This document shows, one piece after another, positions 6,271-13,117 of a stretch of DNA of 13,686 nucleotides; positions within the stretch are counted from its first letter, which is position 1; each line of letters begins with the position of its first letter. The DNA comes from an uncultured Eubacteriales bacterium (GTDB lineage Bacteria > Bacillota > Clostridia > Oscillospirales > Feifaniaceae). The translations under genes were made by a program, and so were the position numbers. Under the pieces are notes generated by a model. The model did not search any database. It was not told where the DNA came from and worked only from the letters and a program-made list of their open reading frames with translations. Where the stretch lies: assembly GCA_902474785.1 (NCBI GenBank), contig CABRXB010000007.1, forward strand, positions 1 through 13,686. Reading direction: 5' to 3'.

Positions 6271-6853
6271 TCATGGACAAGATGTTGTTCGCGCGGTCAG
6301 CAAAAGCGGCGGAAATAGACTCGAAAAGCAATTCCTTCTCAAAGGATATCTTGGCTGTCGCTTTGTCACAGGACAAAAGGGGTTTTTCTGCAAGTCTTGC
6401 AAGGGTATAAGGAAAGGGGAGCGGGCCCCCCGAGGACAGAAGAAAAGGCGAAAACCGAGTGGGCAGGATGGGTGTTGCCCCAGAGAGTTGCGCGACAAAA
6501 ATGAACGGTCGATATCCTGGCGTGGAAAAAGGCAGGCAACCGGCAAAAGCATAGGCAATCGCCGGGGGCAAGCGCAAGTCGCAGAGCAGCGGCGCCTTCA
6601 GAAGACGAGATAGCGCAGCAGGGAAGAAAATCCGATCGCGCCTGGGGCGTGCGGCGGCACAGACGGAAAAACAAAGCAGGCTGCAAAAAAGAACAAACCG
6701 AAAACGGAAGTTATCCAAAAAAACGCGGCCTGCCATGACCGGCAAAGGCGTCCATGGGAGAGGCAGGAGAAAAGGGCGGTTTCAAGGGACGCGCTGCAAA
6801 AAAATAAAATCAGCGACAACCTGTTAAAACAAGGGCCGTCATGAAAAAGAGCC
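6262..6853. other. Purine-rich intergenic region with no supported gene
   Basis: The + strand is heavily biased to A and G over about 550 bases, which removes stops from the minus strand and creates long spurious frames (up to 189 codons). These have no Shine-Dalgarno (the upstream sequence is pyrimidine-only) and low-complexity Leu/Phe/Arg/Cys composition. I recognise no RNA gene or repeat. Confidence 0.55.
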
Positions 6854-6892
6854 AAAAAGCCGGGCCTTCAATTGTTTTCATATTAAACCGGC
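6854..6892 (-). terminator. Probable terminator of the GNAT gene
   Basis: On the minus strand GCCGG (6892-6888) pairs with CCGGC (6863-6859), with extra A/T pairs inside a long loop, and is followed by TTTTTGGC. It lies 30 bases after the acetyltransferase stop. The stem is short, so confidence is moderate. Confidence 0.5.
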
Positions 6893-6921
6893 GTCTTTTC
6901 AAAGGGTTTCACGGCGAAGCA

Positions 6922-7428
6922 TCACTCTTTGACAAGGGCATAGAGCAGCATGTCGCACACCTCGCCGTTTTTCACAGCGTTTTTGCGCAACCGGCCTTCA
7001 AGAACAAAGCCGCATTTCTCGAGAACCCGGCAGGAGGCGGCATTGCGAGCAAAGGGCTGCGCAAAGATGCGCAGAATGTCGGTCGTGTCAAAGACTTGGC
7101 GACAGACCTGTGTAACGGCCTGGGTGCAGACGCCCTGCCCCCAAAAGGGTTCGGCGACGTAGTATCCCATTTCGGCCGTGCGATGGTGAATGTTGTCCAT
7201 TCGGAAGACGCCGATGCTGCCGACCGCTCTGCCGTCCACCGCAATGGCAAAGGCGAAGGTGGAGGTTTTGTCGGCGTTTCGCATGGCGTCGATGAAATCC
7301 CGGGCGTCGCTTTGCGTATAGGGATAGGGGAGGCCGTCGCGCAGGTTGTCCAATATTTTTTTGTTGTTCAAGGCGGCCGCTAAATCGTCGGCGTCGTCCA
7401 TGCTCCAGGGGCGTATGGTGCAATTCAT
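6922..7428 (-). CDS. GNAT family N-acetyltransferase (RimJ/RimL type)
   Basis: The product has 168 residues. The start is the ATG at 7428 because AGGAGG lies 6 bases upstream (7440-7435); another ATG two codons earlier overlaps too closely. GNAT enzymes move an acetyl group from acetyl-CoA to an amine. Visible elements are the N-terminal IRPWSMDDADDLAAALN strand-helix (5-21), the FAIAVDGRAVGSIGVFRM beta hairpin (60-77), RTAEMGYYVAEPFWGQGVCT (83-102) with the acetyl-CoA pyrophosphate loop (GQGVCT, 97-102), and NAASCRVLEKCGFVLEGRLR (129-148) with the typical NxxSxxxLEKxGF helix. The end KNGEVCDMLLYAL is typical of RimJ/RimL-like proteins acting on N-terminal amines or small molecules. The substrate cannot be predicted. 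It is monocistronic. Confidence 0.93.
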   Translation of the reverse strand: MNCTIRPWSMDDADDLAAALNNKKILDNLRDGLPYPYTQSDARDFIDAMRNADKTSTFAFAIAVDGRAVGSIGVFRMDNIHHRTAEMGYYVAEPFWGQGVCTQAVTQVCRQVFDTTDILRIFAQPFARNAASCRVLEKCGFVLEGRLRKNAVKNGEVCDMLLYALVKE

Positions 7429-7893
7429 GATCATCCTCCTCGTGAAATAGAATCGATGTGGCATGAAGCAATGCAGGTGTATGCGGACTGCGGAATGTAT
7501 GCGGCCTTGCTAGGATAGCAACGTCACAATGACAGGGAGGACAGCGACGCTTACTGCAAATGCAATGTGATTCGCCGCGGGCCTTCTTGTCTGCGGTTGT
7601 CCTGAAAGCGTGTTTTGCAAGCGTCATGGCGCTGGATCGACCTTTTCAGGCAGGCGGTGGTTTCCCCCCAAACACCTTTTGCAGCGCAATTTACAGGGCA
7701 AGACCGCGGCTTGTCACGAGCAACGCCACACGCTTCGTCTTGCAGGGGGTACCGCCTTGTGATGTGGAGCTCCGGCAGATCCCAACATGAGACATGGTAT
7801 TTCAAAGCTGCGTCGCCCATTGCGCCGGCAGAAGGCAGATGAGAGGCAAATGCCTCTTTCCATCCCCAGTCCTTTTGAAGCTGTTTTCACACC
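7429..7893 (-). other. Long region upstream of the GNAT gene, no supported gene
   Basis: If the candidate promoter at 7894-7902 is real, this is a 5' leader of about 460 bases. It contains a hairpin AGAGGC/GCCTCT (about 7842-7857) and an AAGGCGGTACC stretch that partly resembles the T-box consensus but lacks the rest of that element. The open frames have no ribosome binding site or recognisable motif. Nothing else is seen. Confidence 0.4.
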
Positions 7894-7902
7894 ATTGTAC
7901 CA
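7894..7902 (-). promoter_or_regulatory. Candidate extended -10 promoter
   Basis: On the minus strand TGGTACAAT matches an extended -10 element (TGn plus TACAAT). No good -35 box is found at 16-18 bp. It is the only promoter-like sequence I see upstream of the GNAT gene. Confidence 0.3.
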
Positions 7903-7993
7903 CACATGTTGCGAAGCTGGACCACACAAAAGGGCGACTCAAAAAAATCCGGCTGGCATGGTTCAAGATAAGACAAGGGATTTGGGCTTTTTT

Positions 7994-8032
7994 AAAAGTG
8001 AAAGAACGCCGCAAAACAAGTTTGCGGCGTTC
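7994..8032 (-). terminator. Terminator of the NhaC-superfamily transporter gene
   Basis: A perfect 12-bp stem (GAACGCCGCAAA; + strand arms 8004-8015 and 8021-8032) with a 5-base loop. On the minus strand it is followed by TTTCACTTTT. Confidence 0.88.
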
Positions 8033-8089
8033 TCACATGCTTTTGTCGCCCGGGCAGAAAACGGGGGGAACCCTTGCACGCGACCCAGG

Positions 8090-9715
8090 CTATTCTCCCA
8101 TGGAGGGAACCTGGCTTGGCTGCCTGGCAGGGGCTTTGGCCGGAGTTGCCCCCACCTTGAAACGCTTGATGACGTAGAGCAGGGCAATCATTGTGACCAT
8201 GGCGATGGGCGTGACCCACGGGCTGCGCACAAAGCCCACCACAAGATAGAAGACAAAGGAGACCCCCGCCACAAAGAGGGCGTATGGAAGCTGCGTGGAG
8301 ACGTGGCTGAGGTGGTTGCACTGCGCGCCGGCGGAGGACATGATGGTGGTGTCCGAGATGGGCGAGCAGTGGTCGCCGCACACGGCGCCCGCCATGCAGG
8401 CGGAGATCGAGATGATCATGATGGGGCTCATGTTGGCATGGAAGAGGTCGACCACGATGGGGATGAGAACGCCAAAGGTGCCCCACGAGGTGCCGGTGGC
8501 AAAGCTCAGGCCAACTGCGATCAGGAAGATGATGGCGGGCAGCACCGAGAGGAAGGAGTCGGCCGAGTTCTTCACCAGCATATAGACATACTGCTTGGCA
8601 CCCAGACTGTCGGTCATGGCCTTGAGCGTCCAGGCGAAGGAGAGGATGAGGATGGCGGGCACCATGGCCTGAAAGCCGGAGGGCAGCGCCTCCATGCACT
8701 CATTGAGCGAAAGCACCCTGCGCGAGATGTACAGGATCAGCGTGATGACAAGGGCGCCAAAGGAGCCAAATGCCAGGCCAACCGATGCGTCGGAGTTGGA
8801 GAAGGCGGTGACAAAGTCTGCGCCGTTGAAAAATTCGCCGGTGTAGAGCATGCCGATGGTGCAGCAGAAGATGAGGGCGGCGATGGGGATGAGCAGGTCG
8901 ATCACGGAGCCGCGGGTCTGCGTCTGTTCGCCCGCGTCAAACGAGACGGTGTCGCGCGCCCTGGCCATGGGGCCAAAGTCGAAATTCATCACGGCAAGAC
9001 CGATCAGCATGGTGATGGTCAAAATCGCGTAAAAGTTGTAAGGGATGGCCTTGATGAAGAGGGCCAGGCCATTTGCCGCGTCGTCGTCCACAAAGCCGGT
9101 CACGGCGGCGGCCCAGGACGAGATGGGGGCGATGATGCACACCGGGGCCGCGGTCGAATCGATGATATGGGCCAGCTTGCTGCGCGGAATGTTGTGCTTG
9201 TCGGTGACGGGCTGCATCACGCTGCCCACCGTGAGGCAGTTGAAGTAGTCGTCGATGAAGATGAGCGCACCCAGCGCAATGGTGGCAAGCTGCGCGCCGG
9301 TTTTGGCCTTGATGCGTTTTGCCGCCCAGTTGCCGAAAGCGGCGCTGCCGCCCGCACGGTTCATCAGACTGACCAGCGCGCCGAGGATGACAAGGAAGAT
9401 CAAAATGCCCAGATTGTAGGAATCGGACAACGCGCCGATCATGCCGTCTTCCAAAAAGACATGCTCAAGCGTGGGGACAAATTTCATGCCCGTGAAGAGC
9501 AGACCGCCAAACAGGATGCCGATAAACAAAGAGGAGTAGACCTCCTTGGTGATCAATGCCAGCACAATGGCGATGACGGGGGGCAGCAGCGCCCATGCCG
9601 TCTGGTAAAAGGGGTTGACATCGGGCTGTGCGCCCTGCTGCGTGATAAATGCCGCCACGAACGGCACAATGCACAAGATGATGGCGAGCACACGAAAGAT
9701 ACTCTTTCTATTCAT
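8090..9715 (-). CDS. NhaC-superfamily transporter, probable lysine transporter (LysW type)
   Basis: The product has 541 residues. The ATG at 9715 was chosen because AAAGGAG lies 7 bases upstream; the frame stays open further 5' only through riboswitch RNA. It is an integral membrane protein with about 11-12 hydrophobic segments (e.g. 9-25, 42-56, 62-76, 103-117, 143-154, 230-243, 271-290, 313-331, 350-363, 390-404, 417-440, 480-495, 501-517). NhaC-family motifs include IDDYFN (154-159), FATGTSWGTFG (405-415) and GDHCSPISDTT (447-457). By homology it would be called a Na+/H+ antiporter. However, the gene is controlled by a lysine riboswitch ending in a terminator directly upstream, and NhaC relatives under lysine riboswitches were predicted to be lysine transporters (LysW). 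Sodium- or proton-coupled lysine uptake is therefore the better guess; substrate and direction are inferred. Confidence 0.9.
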   Translation of the reverse strand: MNRKSIFRVLAIILCIVPFVAAFITQQGAQPDVNPFYQTAWALLPPVIAIVLALITKEVYSSLFIGILFGGLLFTGMKFVPTLEHVFLEDGMIGALSDSYNLGILIFLVILGALVSLMNRAGGSAAFGNWAAKRIKAKTGAQLATIALGALIFIDDYFNCLTVGSVMQPVTDKHNIPRSKLAHIIDSTAAPVCIIAPISSWAAAVTGFVDDDAANGLALFIKAIPYNFYAILTITMLIGLAVMNFDFGPMARARDTVSFDAGEQTQTRGSVIDLLIPIAALIFCCTIGMLYTGEFFNGADFVTAFSNSDASVGLAFGSFGALVITLILYISRRVLSLNECMEALPSGFQAMVPAILILSFAWTLKAMTDSLGAKQYVYMLVKNSADSFLSVLPAIIFLIAVGLSFATGTSWGTFGVLIPIVVDLFHANMSPIMIISISACMAGAVCGDHCSPISDTTIMSSAGAQCNHLSHVSTQLPYALFVAGVSFVFYLVVGFVRSPWVTPIAMVTMIALLYVIKRFKVGATPAKAPARQPSQVPSMGE

Positions 9716-9756
9716 TTGAAAGCTCCTTTTCTGATAATCGTCCCAAAATAGGGTAT

Positions 9757-9785
9757 AAAAAAAGGCCGAAGCATTCACTTCGACC
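9757..9785 (-). terminator. Riboswitch-controlled intrinsic terminator
   Basis: On the minus strand GGTCGAAG (9785-9778) pairs with CTTCGGCC (9771-9764) with one G-T pair and a 6-base loop, followed by seven T. It lies 40 bases before the transporter start, so it is the OFF switch of the lysine riboswitch and not the end of a gene. Confidence 0.85.
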
Positions 9786-9933
9786 AACACCCGCGGCAAG
9801 GCAAAAGAAGCCTTCAGCCAGAGAAGGTCGCGCAAATCAACGTGCGCAGACCTGCCCGGGGCGTGTATGACACACAATTGCCAGGCCCCAGTTCGCGCAA
9901 GGCGAAGGGGCTTGCAATGCGCATACCCTTGGT

Positions 9934-10115
9934 ACAAAGCTAGCTCTCCACGGCAAACGCTTGCCGTGACAGCCCGTGGGACTGTTCTCCCACGTGGCCA
10001 GCATACCGGCTCTCAACGAATCGGCACACTTCGGCGACGGCCCCTTTCCCGCAGCGTCAACGTCTGTTGAGAGACTCGACTGCGGTACTCTTGGAAATCG
10101 CACCTCTATCTTGGT
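9934..10115 (-). promoter_or_regulatory. Lysine riboswitch aptamer (L box)
   Basis: Read on the minus strand, the conserved lysine-aptamer blocks appear in the right order: GATAGAGGTGCGA (10110-10098), AAGAGTA, GTCGAG, GGGAAAGGGG, GCCGAAG, CGGTATGCTGG, GGCTGTCACGG, and finally TGGAGAGCTA (9950-9941). P1 closes by ACCAAG (10115-10110) with CTTTGT (9939-9934), with one mismatch. These blocks form the five-helix junction that binds L-lysine. Lysine binding stabilises P1 and in Firmicutes normally favours the downstream terminator, shutting off transport when lysine is plentiful. Confidence 0.95.
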
Positions 10116-10156
10116 AAACATTCAATTGTCATCGGAACGGCCATTCCATGTCAAAC

Positions 10157-10185
10157 ATTATCCGATACTGAGGCGGGAAAGTCAA
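10157..10185 (-). promoter_or_regulatory. Promoter of the lysine riboswitch-transporter unit
   Basis: On the minus strand TTGACT (10185-10180), a 17-bp spacer and GATAAT (10162-10157) each match the consensus at 5/6. The expected transcription start is near 10150, about 35 bases before the aptamer. Confidence 0.75.
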
Positions 10186-10223
10186 TTGTGAAAAAACAAC
10201 GAAAACTCACGGAAAAAGCAAGG

Positions 10224-10276
10224 AAAAATCCTGCGTGTTTTAGAAAAGTTCACAAAATTCACGAAAAAACGCAGGA
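10224..10276 (-). terminator. Probable terminator of spoIID
   Basis: On the minus strand TCCTGCGT (10276-10269) pairs with ACGCAGGA (10236-10229); further A/T pairs form inside the 32-base loop. TTTTTCC follows. It lies 55-110 bases after the spoIID stop and is the only hairpin plus T-run there. Confidence 0.6.
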
Positions 10277-10330
10277 GAAAATCCCTTTTGGCATGAAAAG
10301 CAAAAAAGAAGCGGGCCTTGGAAGATGGGG

Positions 10331-11275
10331 TCAAAATGTGATACGACACAGGACGCAGCCCGGATAATAGGCGTCGAGAATGTCGCCATAGGCGCTGCCG
10401 GCCAGCGCCATGGCCTGCGCCCCGACCTGGCTCATGCCGACGCCGTGGCCATAGCCCTTGACGGTGAAGCAAAGCGTATCCCCCTCATAGTCGAGCCAAA
10501 AGCGCGCAGAGCGAAGCCCCAGCAGGGTGCGCAACTGTGCACCTGTGGTCTGTACGCCGCCCACCGTGCAGGTCAAAACCGAGTCGCCGGCGCTGCGGCG
10601 CAGCACCACCAGCGGGGCGGCCTCTTTATCGGGAGAGAGGGAGGCGACGGCCTGCCAATATTCCTCAGTGCTCCAAGTGGCGGTGGTCACATAGTCCTCC
10701 TGTGCGGCGTCGCCGGGGGAGGGGACGTTGGTCAGATAAGGCATGGAGGCGCTGCCCCAGATTTCGGCGGCCGATTCGGTGACTTCGCCGGCCATGGCGC
10801 AAAAAACGGTTTGGGCCACGTTGTCGTCGTAGGTCAGCACCTGGCCATGGGTGGCGGACACGGCGTCGAAGGCGGCGGCGTCGGTCGTCTCGTCGGGCGC
10901 GCGCCAGGCCAGGCAGTGCGTGTGATCGGTGCAGACGTCGGCGCCGTTTTCATGCGTGCCCTTGCCAAGCTTGCTGACCAGGTAAGAGCGCGCGGCCACC
11001 GCCTGCGCCTGGAGTGCCGCCGGCTCGTAGGAGAGCGGCATCTCGGCCACCACAACACCCGCCAGATGCTGCTCGAGCGGCACGGTCTTGCAGACCCCTT
11101 CTTCGGCAAAATAGACCTCGATCAAAAGGTCGGCGGTCTCCACATCCTCGGTGTGAGCGACGGCCGACAGCGCGTCTTTCATGGCGGCGCGCTCGCGCAG
11201 ATGACGCGCCACATAGGGGGCGCAAAAGGCGAGCAGACCCGTGATGAGAAAGAGTATGAGCAGTCTTTTGTACAT
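10331..11275 (-). CDS. spoIID: SpoIID-family peptidoglycan lytic transglycosylase (stage II sporulation protein D)
   Basis: The product has 314 residues. The start is the ATG at 11275, with AGGAGG 9 bases upstream; an in-frame TTG two codons earlier is less likely. SpoIID cuts glycan strands lacking stem peptides and works with SpoIIP and SpoIIM during engulfment in the mother cell. The N-terminus is a membrane anchor (5-20) with the rest outside. GVVVAEMPLSYEPAALQAQA (73-92) holds the catalytic Glu78, followed by AARSY. DVCTDHTHC (113-121) gives the Cys/His zinc cluster typical of clostridial SpoIID. TESAAEIWG (166-174), PYLTNV.SPGD and GYGHGVGMSQVGAQAMA (274-290) complete the domain. Two deviations are visible: the usual small HS.SGG.T-type segment reads CAMAGEVT (159-166), and SQYGA/SQWGA reads SQVGA. 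A sigma-E-like promoter candidate lies upstream. Confidence 0.92.
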   Translation of the reverse strand: MYKRLLILFLITGLLAFCAPYVARHLRERAAMKDALSAVAHTEDVETADLLIEVYFAEEGVCKTVPLEQHLAGVVVAEMPLSYEPAALQAQAVAARSYLVSKLGKGTHENGADVCTDHTHCLAWRAPDETTDAAAFDAVSATHGQVLTYDDNVAQTVFCAMAGEVTESAAEIWGSASMPYLTNVPSPGDAAQEDYVTTATWSTEEYWQAVASLSPDKEAAPLVVLRRSAGDSVLTCTVGGVQTTGAQLRTLLGLRSARFWLDYEGDTLCFTVKGYGHGVGMSQVGAQAMALAGSAYGDILDAYYPGCVLCRITF

Positions 11276-11326
11276 GGACAAAATCCTCCTGTATCGGCGC
11301 CGGGGCGCGGTGTTGGGCTTTGTCCA

Positions 11327-11355
11327 TGTTTATGCGGCAGGAGGCTGAAAATTGC
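11327..11355 (-). promoter_or_regulatory. Candidate sigma-E-type (mother cell) promoter of spoIID
   Basis: On the minus strand GCAATTTT (11355-11348), a 13-bp spacer and CATAAACA (11334-11327) resemble the sporulation sigma-E consensus (an ATATTT-like -35 and CATACA-like -10 with 13-15 bp). The predicted start lies about 45 bases before the ATG. The position fits, but the match is partial. Confidence 0.3.
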
Positions 11356-11501
11356 TCTTTGTTTGGCGGCCATTTGAAAAACGCGATTTCACCCGTCTGC
11401 TTGCGTGGGCTTTTGTTGACCCGCTTTGCTGGCCTGTCAAGCGGCTGTTTTCCCTTTTGGTTCGGAGAATGGGCCTCGCTGCCCCTTTGGGGGCGGGAAA
11501 G

Positions 11502-11534
11502 CCAAAGAGGAAAGCTCGGAGCTTTCCTCTTTGG
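11502..11534. terminator. Perfect 15-bp hairpin, orientation unclear
   Basis: CCAAAGAGGAAAGCT (11502-11516) pairs perfectly with 11520-11534 around a 3-base loop. On the + strand it is followed by TTCTTT; on the minus strand by CTTTCCCG. No + strand gene precedes it. It is most likely a terminator or processing site for the CNNM/CorC gene transcript reading leftwards. Confidence 0.55.
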
Positions 11535-11572
11535 TTCTTTGCAGTTCATTGATGCACGACATGGGGGTTTTG

Positions 11573-11630
11573 AAACGCCCAGATCTGCCGTGTGCCGGCG
11601 TTTTGAATGCGGCAGGGGTTAGGGGCGTTT
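11573..11630. other. Nested inverted repeat (8 bp + 6 bp)
   Basis: AAACGCCC (11573-11580) pairs with GGGCGTTT (11623-11630). Inside it CTGCCG (11585-11590) pairs with CGGCAG (11610-11615) across an internal loop, giving a 58-base folded element. It lies 150 bases downstream of the CNNM/CorC gene stop on the minus strand. Confidence 0.45.
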
Positions 11631-11782
11631 GCACATGCCGTTTTGCAACTGGGCGCCAAAAGACGTCTGTCAGTTTTTTTTGCTGCGCATGCCGATGCGG
11701 GATTGCACCCCTTTTGCGCTTGCGCGTCTTTTCTCAGCGGGGTCGGGTTCCTGCGCTGGAGGCGAAGGGCCTGCCCCAGACG

Positions 11783-13060
11783 CTAAGAGACGGCGTCAGG
11801 CAGGGGATCGTCCAGATCGTCGAGGCTGTCGATTCTGCGCACCTCGATTTCAAGCGCGCGGTGCGAGTCGGTGCGCAGTACCGTGACCAGCAGGTGGTCA
11901 TATAAAAACCGGTCGCCCTCGTGGGGGATGCGTCCGAGCTGCTCCATCACCCAGCCGCTGACTGAGGTGCAGTCGCAGTCGCTGTCGAGCTGGAAATAGC
12001 GGCGCATCTGCTCGAAGTCGGCGGTGCAGGCGACGCGGCAAACGCCCTCGCCCATCTCCTGAAAGGCTTCGACAACCTCGTCGTGCTCATCCCAGATTTC
12101 ACCGACCAGTTCTTCTAAAATATCCTCCATGGTGACGATGCCCAGCGTGCCGCCGTATTCGTCGCTGACAACGGCGATGTGGGACTTGTTTTTTTGCAAA
12201 AGGCCCAGCAGCGTGCGGATTTTGATGGATGAGGGCACAAAGATGGGCGGCGTCATGATATCGGCGATGTCGAGTTCGGTCACGCCGGTTCCAACGTAGA
12301 AGTCCTTTTGGTGAATCACGCCGATGATGCTGTCGATGTTGCCGTCGAACACCAGAAGCCTCGAGTAGCGCGTTTGCGAGAAAACCTCGGCGATGTGCTC
12401 CTTTGTGGATATGACCGGCACGCCGGCCAGATCCACACGGGGCGTGAGAATGCTGCCCGCGTCGCGATCTGTGAATTCAATGGCGCTGCGAAGCAGGTTG
12501 CCCTCCTCTTCGTCAACGCTGCCATCCTGCTGCACCTCCTCCACCAGCATGAGCAGCTCGTCTTGCGTCATTTTGCGGTTGTCGCTCACGCGAAACAGCT
12601 TGGCGAGCAGCTTTTTCCACTGGGTGAAGAGAAAGTTGACCGGCGTGAGCAGCCAGAGAAAGACCTTTAAAATGGGGGAGGAAAACATGGCGAATCGCTC
12701 GGGATTTTCCTTTGCCAGACTTTTGGGCGAGATTTCACCGAAGATGAGCACCACAATGGTGACGACAACGGTGGAAATGGTCGCGCCCGCGTCGCCATAG
12801 TGATGCACAAAGAGCACGGTGCCCATGGAGGCGGTGGCGATGTTGACGATGTTGTTTCCAATGAGAATGGTGGATAAAAGGCGGTCGTATTGCTCTGAAA
12901 GGGCAAGGGTCGAAGCCGCCCTGCGATTGCCCTTTTCGGCCAGGGCGCGCAGCCTGGTTCTGTTGAGAGATGAAAACGCGGTCTCGGTTGCCGAAAAGTA
13001 GGCGGACATGAGAGTGAGCGCCGTCATGATGAGAATCGAGGTGATTGTGTCGCCTGTCAT
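11783..13060 (-). CDS. CNNM/CorC (HlyC) family membrane protein, probable Mg2+ efflux/transport
   Basis: The product has 425 residues, full length for the family. Residues 5-150 are the DUF21/CNNM membrane domain: SAYFSATETAFSSLNRTRLRAL (19-40), ILIGNNIVNIA (65-75) and the VLIFGEISPKSLAKENPE motif (104-121). Residues about 200-325 form the CBS pair: MTQDELLMLVEEVQQDGSV acidic linker (164-182), TPRVDL (206-211), YSRLLVFDG (232-240), DIMTPPIFVP (267-276) and VVSDEYGGTLGIVTMEDILEELVGEI (297-322), a typical ATP-binding Bateman module. Residues about 335-415 are the CorC_HlyC domain. Bacterial CNNM proteins (MpfA, YhdP, CorC) export Mg2+ or protect against it; the old name hemolysin is misleading. 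AAGGAG lies 14 bases before the ATG, rather far; no better start exists. Leader control is described at 13118-13249. Confidence 0.93.
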   Translation of the reverse strand: MTGDTITSILIMTALTLMSAYFSATETAFSSLNRTRLRALAEKGNRRAASTLALSEQYDRLLSTILIGNNIVNIATASMGTVLFVHHYGDAGATISTVVVTIVVLIFGEISPKSLAKENPERFAMFSSPILKVFLWLLTPVNFLFTQWKKLLAKLFRVSDNRKMTQDELLMLVEEVQQDGSVDEEEGNLLRSAIEFTDRDAGSILTPRVDLAGVPVISTKEHIAEVFSQTRYSRLLVFDGNIDSIIGVIHQKDFYVGTGVTELDIADIMTPPIFVPSSIKIRTLLGLLQKNKSHIAVVSDEYGGTLGIVTMEDILEELVGEIWDEHDEVVEAFQEMGEGVCRVACTADFEQMRRYFQLDSDCDCTSVSGWVMEQLGRIPHEGDRFLYDHLLVTVLRTDSHRALEIEVRRIDSLDDLDDPLPDAVS

Positions 13061-13117
13061 AAAAGAAATTTGTTCTCCTTATTGTCATTTATCGTATTGT
13101 ACCCCGGGAATGCCGCG

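Larger units (their letters stand above)
11276..11782. other. Intergenic region with several hairpins, no supported gene
   Basis: No frame here has both a ribosome binding site and protein-like content. The region contains three separate inverted repeats: 11421-11444 (CCGCTT/AAGCGG), 11502-11534 and 11573-11630. A run of eight T lies at about 11673-11680, next to CGCATGCCGATGCG. One or more of these must terminate the minus-strand transcript from 13060, but none is an ideal minus-strand terminator. Confidence 0.5.

Noticed and set aside
6176..6745. 189-codon minus-strand frame in the purine-rich intergenic region, with a signal-like N-terminus
   Set aside because: The bases before its ATG are pyrimidine-only, so there is no Shine-Dalgarno. 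The hydrophobic look follows from the base bias, and the frame also runs through the yczE terminator.
7748..7762. T-box-like sequence (AAGGCGGTACC) on the minus strand
   Set aside because: It matches only part of the AGGGTGGTACCGCG consensus. There is no specifier stem or following terminator, and the downstream gene is an acetyltransferase.
7551..7820. 89-codon minus-strand frame upstream of the GNAT gene
   Set aside because: No ribosome binding site, no recognisable family and odd Cys/Arg content; not supported as a gene.
7787..9751. 654-codon open frame on the + strand opposite the NhaC-superfamily gene
   Set aside because: Its Asp/His/Gly/Arg-rich translation is typical of antisense to a hydrophobic membrane protein; the minus strand has clear NhaC motifs, a ribosome binding site and a riboswitch.
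10325..11377. 350-codon open frame on the + strand opposite spoIID
   Set aside because: Antisense shadow; no initiation signal, while SpoIID motifs are unambiguous on the minus strand.
11320..11905. Several + strand frames of 66-159 codons between spoIID and the CNNM/CorC gene
   Set aside because: They overlap each other and perfect hairpins, lack ribosome binding sites and change character from segment to segment.
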